NCBI GenBank assembly: GCA_024138015.1
Contig: JAMXBB010000006.1
Location: 69,749,581-69,813,580, forward strand
Source of the DNA: Lumnitzera littorea
Lineage: Eukaryota > Streptophyta > Magnoliopsida > Myrtales > Combretaceae
DNA length: 64,000 nucleotides
Reading direction: 5' to 3'
Shown: piece by piece, positions 58,861 through 64,000 of the stretch
Layout of the letters: each line of letters opens with the position of its first letter
Position numbering within the stretch: the stretch's first letter is position 1
Program-made: the position numbers and the translations under genes
The notes under the pieces: generated by a model
The model's database searches: none
The model's input: only the letters and a program-made list of their open reading frames with translations
What the model was told of the DNA's origin: nothing

Positions 58861-60120
58861 AATTGGTATCAAATGGTATTTAAGAATAAATTAGATGAGT
58901 GTAGTAAAATAACTAGAAATAAGGCTAACCATGTAACAAAAGGGTACTCCCAAGAAAAAGGCATAGACTTCGATGAAACTTAGACATTAGTTATGCCATT
59001 AGAAGTTATTTGGCTATTGCTTTCTTTTACATGTTTTAAAGGTTTAAGTAATTTCAAATGGATGTTAAAAGTTCTTTCTTAAGCAAATATATAAAAGAAG
59101 AATTATATGTTGAATAGTCCCCTTAGTTCAAAGAACGATTTAAAGAAGATCAAATTTATAATTGAAAAAGGCTTTATATGGGTTAAAACAAGTGTCTCAT
59201 GCTTGGTACAAAAGACTTAGTGAATTCCTTATTAAAAATCGATTCAAAAGAGGTCAAGTAGACACAACCTATTTCTTAAGTACTTTTATGATGACCTAAT
59301 TAGTAGTATAGATTACATAGATGATATTATTTTTGGTTCCACTAACGAATTATATTAAAAAGAACTTTTTAAGTTAATGTAGGTTGAGTTCAAGATGTCA
59401 CTCATGAGTGAACTTAATTTCTTTATCAAACTCCAAATCAAACAAACAAAGGATGAGATTTTTATTCGTAAAGAAAAAGAAGGTAAGCAAAATTATATAG
59501 AAATCTAATAGGATCTTTGTTGTATTTGACAGCTTCTCGCCCCAACATAATATTTAGTGTAAGCATTTATGGTTGGTTTCAAGCAAAACAAACTAAAACA
59601 CACTTGGTTGTTGAAAAACATATTTTTAAATATTTATGTTACACATCTAAACTAGGTATTTAGTATCCTAAAAATCATAATTTTGATTTGATTAGATATT
59701 CAAACGCTGATTGCATTGGTTATATGATAGATAGAAAAAGTACATCTGGCGCTTTCCAATTCTTAGGGGACAAATTAGTTTCTTAGTTATCCAAGAAACA
59801 AAACTCTATAACCTCATCCACAATTGAAGTCAAGTATGTATCAATTAGGAGTTGTCATGTGTAGATTCTATGGATAAAACAATAATTATCTAGCTAATGT
59901 ATTGAATTAAAAAGTATGCCTATAAAATGTGATAATACGGGCATAATTAATTTAACTAAAAACCTTGTACACCATTCAAGATCCAAATACATAAAAGTTA
60001 GACACATTTTATTAGGGATAATGTTAGTAATAGAGATATTACTAATGAATTTGTGTCAGTGGATTATCAGTTATCTAATATATTCACAAAACCCCTTAAT
60101 AAAATAAAATTTGAATATAC
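58861..60120 (+). pseudogene. Copia reverse transcriptase and RNase H
   Basis: RT begins about MVFKNKLDECSKITRNKANH, then VTKGYSQEKGIDFDET, and the active site YIDDIIFGS at 59,314-59,325 with both aspartates. MSLMSELNFFIKLQIKQTKD follows. RNase H is visible as IRYSNADCIGYMIDRKSTSG (59,690-59,750 region) and DNTGIINLTKNLVHHSRSKY, KVRHILL (59,916-60,020), ending near FTKPLNKIKFE. Stops and frame changes occur throughout, including loss of parts between 59,040 and 59,300. The enzyme is dead although key residues remain. Confidence 0.85.
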
Positions 60121-60605
60121 AAGAAATGAGATTGGTGTTTGAAACGTTATGTGATCTCTGTTGATTTTTTTTTTTTAAATTAGCTTTCTTATAAGAAAAG
60201 AAAATCAAACGTATATTTTATATAAGTTTTGAATTGGAAAGTGCTTCTTTGTATACTTATTTTTTACAGTTATATTTTACCCTTTCTCTAATTGCATAAG
60301 TATAACATGTTTTCTTTTATTCTCTCTTACCTCCTTACTCTCTTTCACTTTCTACTTATTACCATATCTATCATGCCCTACTACCTATACGACCTTCTTC
60401 TTTCCTTCTTGTAAACTACATAAAGTACTTGATAAAAAAAAAAAACTATATAAACTGCACGTCCTTCTCTCTCTCTCTCTCCCTCTCTCTCTCTATTAAT
60501 CTCACTCACACAACCATCCCCCTTCTTCAATCAGTTTTAGAAACTATCTTTCTTCTCTAAATTCTCAAAACTGTCCTTTGCATATTCACTATTATTGCTC
60601 ACTAC
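60121..60605 (+). other. Spacer after copia pol, with CT microsatellite
   Basis: AT-rich and pyrimidine-rich stretch. A CT-rich microsatellite stands at 60,464-60,494. In SIRE elements a spacer of this kind precedes the extra ORF. Confidence 0.5.
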
Positions 60606-61930
60606 ATGCTATCAAGAAAATCAACATCCATTGTAGAAAAGGACTTAAAACAAAAAGTGACCCATCAAACACCATGGAAAATCCTTATAACCTTTAAGAT
60701 GAACCAATTAACTTAGAAAAAACCAAAAGTAAAACCCATAAACAAAACCTACTCAAGACCCAATAACAATCCCAAACTGCTATGGAACCAAAAGTACTTA
60801 AGTCTTTCCCTAATGAAAAGATTGGTGAAAGCACAAAAAGGAAGAGGCTTGAAAGAGAAAAAATTGAAAAACTAGTAGCTAAAGTAATGGAATCCATTGA
60901 TGAAATAGGGGGCTTTCAAGAAGTTAAGTGTAAAAAGGAGTCGCAAGAAATCGACTATAGGACATAGTAACCAAAGAAAGGGAAAAGCCAATTTTAGAAA
61001 GGAGTAGATCAAAGGAAAAATCTAATGGTTTTCTAAAAGAAAAATTAGAATCTTTGGAATCAGTGCCAATCCGTGCTTGCTTTGAGGAAATTAAGGCAAC
61101 CAAAACCTAGAAGACGGTAAAACCAAACTTGCCTATATTTCATCTAAGAGAAAGCTTGATTACATCGAGCCTTATCTATTTGATTTTGAATTTTTCACTA
61201 AAAATGGATTCTATTAGGATAAGTTCTTAAACCTAATTGGTTGTAAAAACATTTGCTATATTGAGACTGTAGTGTATGAGAATTGATTTTTAGGTTTTAT
61301 AAGAACCTGGACTTGTCTCTAGGGGATAAATTAAGCTTGAATGTTTTAGCAAAAAAGTTAAAGATTAAAAAAGGAGACTTAATAATGCATTTTGGTTTAC
61401 CTGTTGTAAATGATGATGTTAAGTTAATGAGGATGAGCAAAGAATGGATTTTTAGTGAATTAAATAGTGGTGGAAAAATTCTGGATGGGAAGAAGGTATT
61501 TGTAATTAATTGTAGGTTGTTTATTCGATTACTACAAAAGCTTGTTGTGAGTTGCATTCTTTCAAAGAAACGAAGCACCACTTTCATTTCTAAGGAAGAT
61601 GCTATAATTATTTTGGCCATGTTGAAAAAGAAGAAAATTGATTTTCTAAGTTAGATCATTAAATATGCCTTTCTAACTAGGAAAAGGAGGCCTTATGGGA
61701 ATTTGTCAATGAAATTGTTTGACTTTAAAAAATTGAAAGTTCCCTCTATTACTAAGAGGAAACTCCCTCTTAAAGTCATAAGAAAATATAATGTGCATCA
61801 CATGGAAATCAAAGGACAAGATTTTGTATACTAATGAGAGGGCATACTATGTACATGATAAGCACAAGAAAAATAAGTTGCCTAAGTCTTTGTTTGAGGG
61901 AAAGAAATTTGAAGATGAGAAATGAGATAA
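60606..61930 (+). pseudogene. Extra ORF downstream of copia pol (env-position ORF)
   Basis: Three main open segments: 60,606 onward (MLSRKSTSIVEKDLKQ), 60,782-60,967 (Lys/Glu-rich, MEPKVLKSFPNEKIGESTKR) and 61,283-61,654 (FYKNLDLSLGDKLSLNVLAK, then LIMHFGLPVVNDDVKLMRMS and INCRLFIRLLQKLVVSCILS), continuing as LFDFKKLKVPSITKRKLPLK to about 61,830. The FY-NL...(I/V)...FG-P layout is that of the long ORF found after pol in SIRE-type and some gypsy elements, sometimes called env-like. No transmembrane segment or signal peptide is evident here, so I do not assign an envelope function. Broken by stops and frameshifts. Confidence 0.6.
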
Positions 61931-61959
61931 TGAATCAGGGGATGGATCAGAGTAGGTAC

Positions 61960-62166
61960 CTGTACTTCACGATAACACATTTATAGCTCAGCTATCACTA
62001 TGCATACACCATAAATCATCCTTCTTTGGTATAAGCAGAGCAGCATAGCTTATGGCCTTATACTCCCTTTTACATAATCATGCTCAATGAGCTTATCCAC
62101 TTGCCTCTTTAGCTTAGCATCCTACCATAGATTCATCTAAGAAGCAAGTTGTTTTATTAAGGTAGT
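61960..62166 (-). pseudogene. Gypsy RT fragment
   Basis: The minus strand reads KQLASQMNLW, then AKLKRQVDKLIEHDYVKGSI, matching LNQLAYRLNPE...LKKQVDELVDRGYV in the RT at 18,600-18,720. About 65 codons are present. It is cut on the right by an LTR at 62,167 and on the left joins the copia element. Confidence 0.7.
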
Positions 62167-63463
62167 TGATGCAGGCTCTAGTGATCTATAGACAAATACC
62201 ACCCCTAAGTAAGTGCAACTAATCAAGTTATAATATAAACACAAATTTAAGTCCAAGTTATCGATCCCATAGGGAACCACGAAATTTGAGAAAACCCTAG
62301 TTTACTAGCAATTTTCTCTAAAGTTACCAATCATCTAACTTATCAATTTGATTAACTAATTGCAAACAAAATAAAGATGTTATGATAAAGAAACAATAAA
62401 CACTAAAGAAAATAAACAAACAAGCAAAATAACAAACAATGAAATAAAATAGGGAAACATAATCCTTATTAAATCTATTATTTATTACCTAATTCTATGT
62501 GACCCTCAATCTCAATTGCACTTTTGAACAGTAGAGATTGCTAAAGTGAATTAACCAAAATCACTTTTCTTAATTCATTCCTAATCCTAAGTACACTCTA
62601 TCTAAGTTGGTTTTATAGTAAAGTATTTGAAGATTACATTAAGACCTTGAATCCTTCTATGAGGTTGCCCTAATATAGAGAAAATGAAAACCTAATTGCT
62701 TAGCCAATTAAATTACTTCTAATTGCTTCAGTCCATCTATTATAGGATCTTGCGAACTTTACAATTGATTCAAACAAAAATTCATTAGTTGGCTATATTG
62801 AATTAAAGGCAATACAAAACAATGCAATCAAATCACAAAGCACAATATCATAGATTGCAAATGAAATAATTGTCACATTGAACTAGGGTTCAATAAAAGA
62901 TTCACTAAAATGATAAAATTACAACATAAAACAAAAAAGAAGAGACTAAGTGATGTGAGAAAAACCCTAATACTTTACCTTATAAATGTTCCTCTAAGGG
63001 GCTCTCTTTGAATATTAAACCTAAGACTCTACATATAGGACTTAATCCTAAGGTTACAAAAGAAGCCTTCCAAGAATAAAAGATTCACAAATTATAAAAT
63101 GTACACCCCCTAAGATTACGGCCGTGATCTTATGTGCATTATTCTTTTTCACATGTAACTTGTATTTTTCAACAAAATTCCTTGATAAGAGCTATAAGGC
63201 TAAGGTACAGGGCCATGTTTATGTTTATGTTCTTCTCTAGATATTATTTCTTGTATGGATTTCACTTGGTTGAGTAACCCGATCAATGCATTTCCTTATT
63301 AAAGTTCTAAAACATCATATGCCTAAGAACTTGTTGGAAGCTTCAAAAACACCTATACATGAAATAATAGCTAAGTGAGCTCCAAATCATCAATAATTAC
63401 AGAAATAATGGATGCAAACATACAAAACTACCTTAAAATATAAATGATAATTGAGCATTATCA
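62167..63463 (-). repeat. 3' LTR of a gypsy element leaving the window
   Basis: Plus-strand ends are TGATGCAGG at 62,167 and GCATTATCA at 63,463; on the minus strand it starts TGATAATGCTCAATTATC. The sequence immediately upstream on that strand is GTTTAAGTGTGGGAAAATT, a typical polypurine tract, so the element body lies to the right. A TATA-like CATTTATAAGG stands on the minus strand near 62,981-62,990. Length 1,297 bp. Confidence 0.7.
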
Positions 63464-64000
63464 AATTTTCCCACACTTAAACTTTTGTTTATCCTTAAGT
63501 GAAACAATTAAAATAAAACTAAGACAAGATTAACAATTTTTCTCATAACTTAGAAAAGTGCATCCTTAATTTTGAGGGCTTCGCATTTTTTTTTTTCAAA
63601 AAGTCACCCTTTCTTCTTTCATTAGTAATACCCTTAAAACACTTAGATATTTATTGTTGAAGAGTTAATAAATTTCAACAATCAATCCAAATGATTGAGA
63701 GTCAGTCATATCACTTAAATAGAAACTAAACTAGAAAAAAAAAATTAACAAACTAAAAAAGGGTTATAAGAATTTCAACACTCTAATGCAAGAGGAGAGA
63801 GATCTTCCCTATACCATCTTTGTCACAAAAACTCAGGCTAGATGCATGTTACATCAACTCATCTTTTGATTGTCTCCTTAGTTTATATTTTTCATTAGGG
63901 GGCTTTTTAATCCAATTTGCTCCTTCTAATTAGGCACAATTTTGTTGGTTGTAGGAAAGAACTTTACTCTTTCGATAGACCAAGGCCAACCATACTATTT
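63464..64000 (-). other. Internal 3' region of the same gypsy element (partial)
   Basis: Begins with the polypurine tract beside the LTR and continues as AT-rich non-coding DNA to the window edge. No coding text was recognised. Confidence 0.5.

Larger units (their letters stand above)
53109..61950 (+). mobile_element. Ty1/copia (SIRE-like) retrotransposon lacking its 3' LTR
   Basis: Order on the plus strand: 5' LTR, tRNA-iMet-type primer site, gag, protease, integrase, RT, RNase H (the copia order, integrase before RT) and an additional ORF after pol, as in SIRE elements. The LTR start TGTTTTGATGATAACAAA is typical of SIRE. A second insertion splits gag at about 55,020-55,630. After the extra ORF the sequence turns at about 61,950 into a gypsy RT fragment, with no copy of the 5' LTR, so the right end is lost. 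Confidence 0.85.

Overview
This window is nuclear DNA of a seed plant, probably a eudicot. It is AT-rich, contains one assembly gap (20,456-21,220), and I find no intact host gene. Almost every stretch that can be read is a decayed LTR retrotransposon or one element inserted into another, so it looks like a transposon-dense heterochromatic block. No rRNA, tRNA gene, bacterial operon or CRISPR array is present. Recognisable proteins carry many stop codons of the kind produced by C-to-T and G-to-A change (CAA to TAA, TGG to TAG, Asp to Asn, Glu to Lys).

Layout. 1-1,044: featureless. 1,045-13,310: leftward-reading (minus) Ty3/gypsy material with LTRs at both ends. It holds an integrase/RNase H piece, an internal LTR, a second integrase-RT-protease-gag copy, and a 3.5-kb LTR-like insertion that splits gag. 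14,585-20,139: a third minus-strand gypsy copy, itself interrupted by a partly duplicated LTR. 20,140-33,151: an Ogre/Tat-type gypsy element on the minus strand with 5' LTR, tRNA-Arg-like primer site, extra ORF1, and gag-protease-RT-RNase H-second RNase H-integrase kept in a single reading register over 6.4 kb. Its 3' LTR is cut short and runs into the gap. 33,152-36,205: a fourth gypsy integrase split by a 2.1-kb solo LTR with an exact ACTAC target duplication.

37,214-44,783: the best-bounded element, on the plus strand, with two LTRs and an exact GGCAT target duplication. It encodes only Gag, with no pol (a TR-GAG-type non-autonomous element), and carries an array of sixteen 40-bp repeats. 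It sits inside a Del/Tekay-like LTR region that continues from 44,784 to 52,203 and includes an unrecognised broken reading frame at 49,943-50,604. 52,204-53,108: another gypsy RNase H/integrase scrap.

53,109-61,950: a plus-strand Ty1/copia (SIRE-like) element with 5' LTR, initiator-Met-type primer site, gag, protease, integrase, RT, RNase H and an extra downstream ORF, but no 3' LTR. 61,960-62,166: a gypsy RT fragment cut by the 3' LTR (62,167-63,463) of an element that leaves the window on the right.

No functional gene set operates here. The history is one of repeated insertion, LTR recombination, deletion and methylation-type decay. The most distinctive observations are tRNA-like A/B-box pairs at equal spacing upstream of the TATA box in two different Tat-type LTRs, the 40-bp hairpin-bearing array in the gag-only element, and a long GC-rich U3 region with three ACGT-core motifs next to a TATA box.
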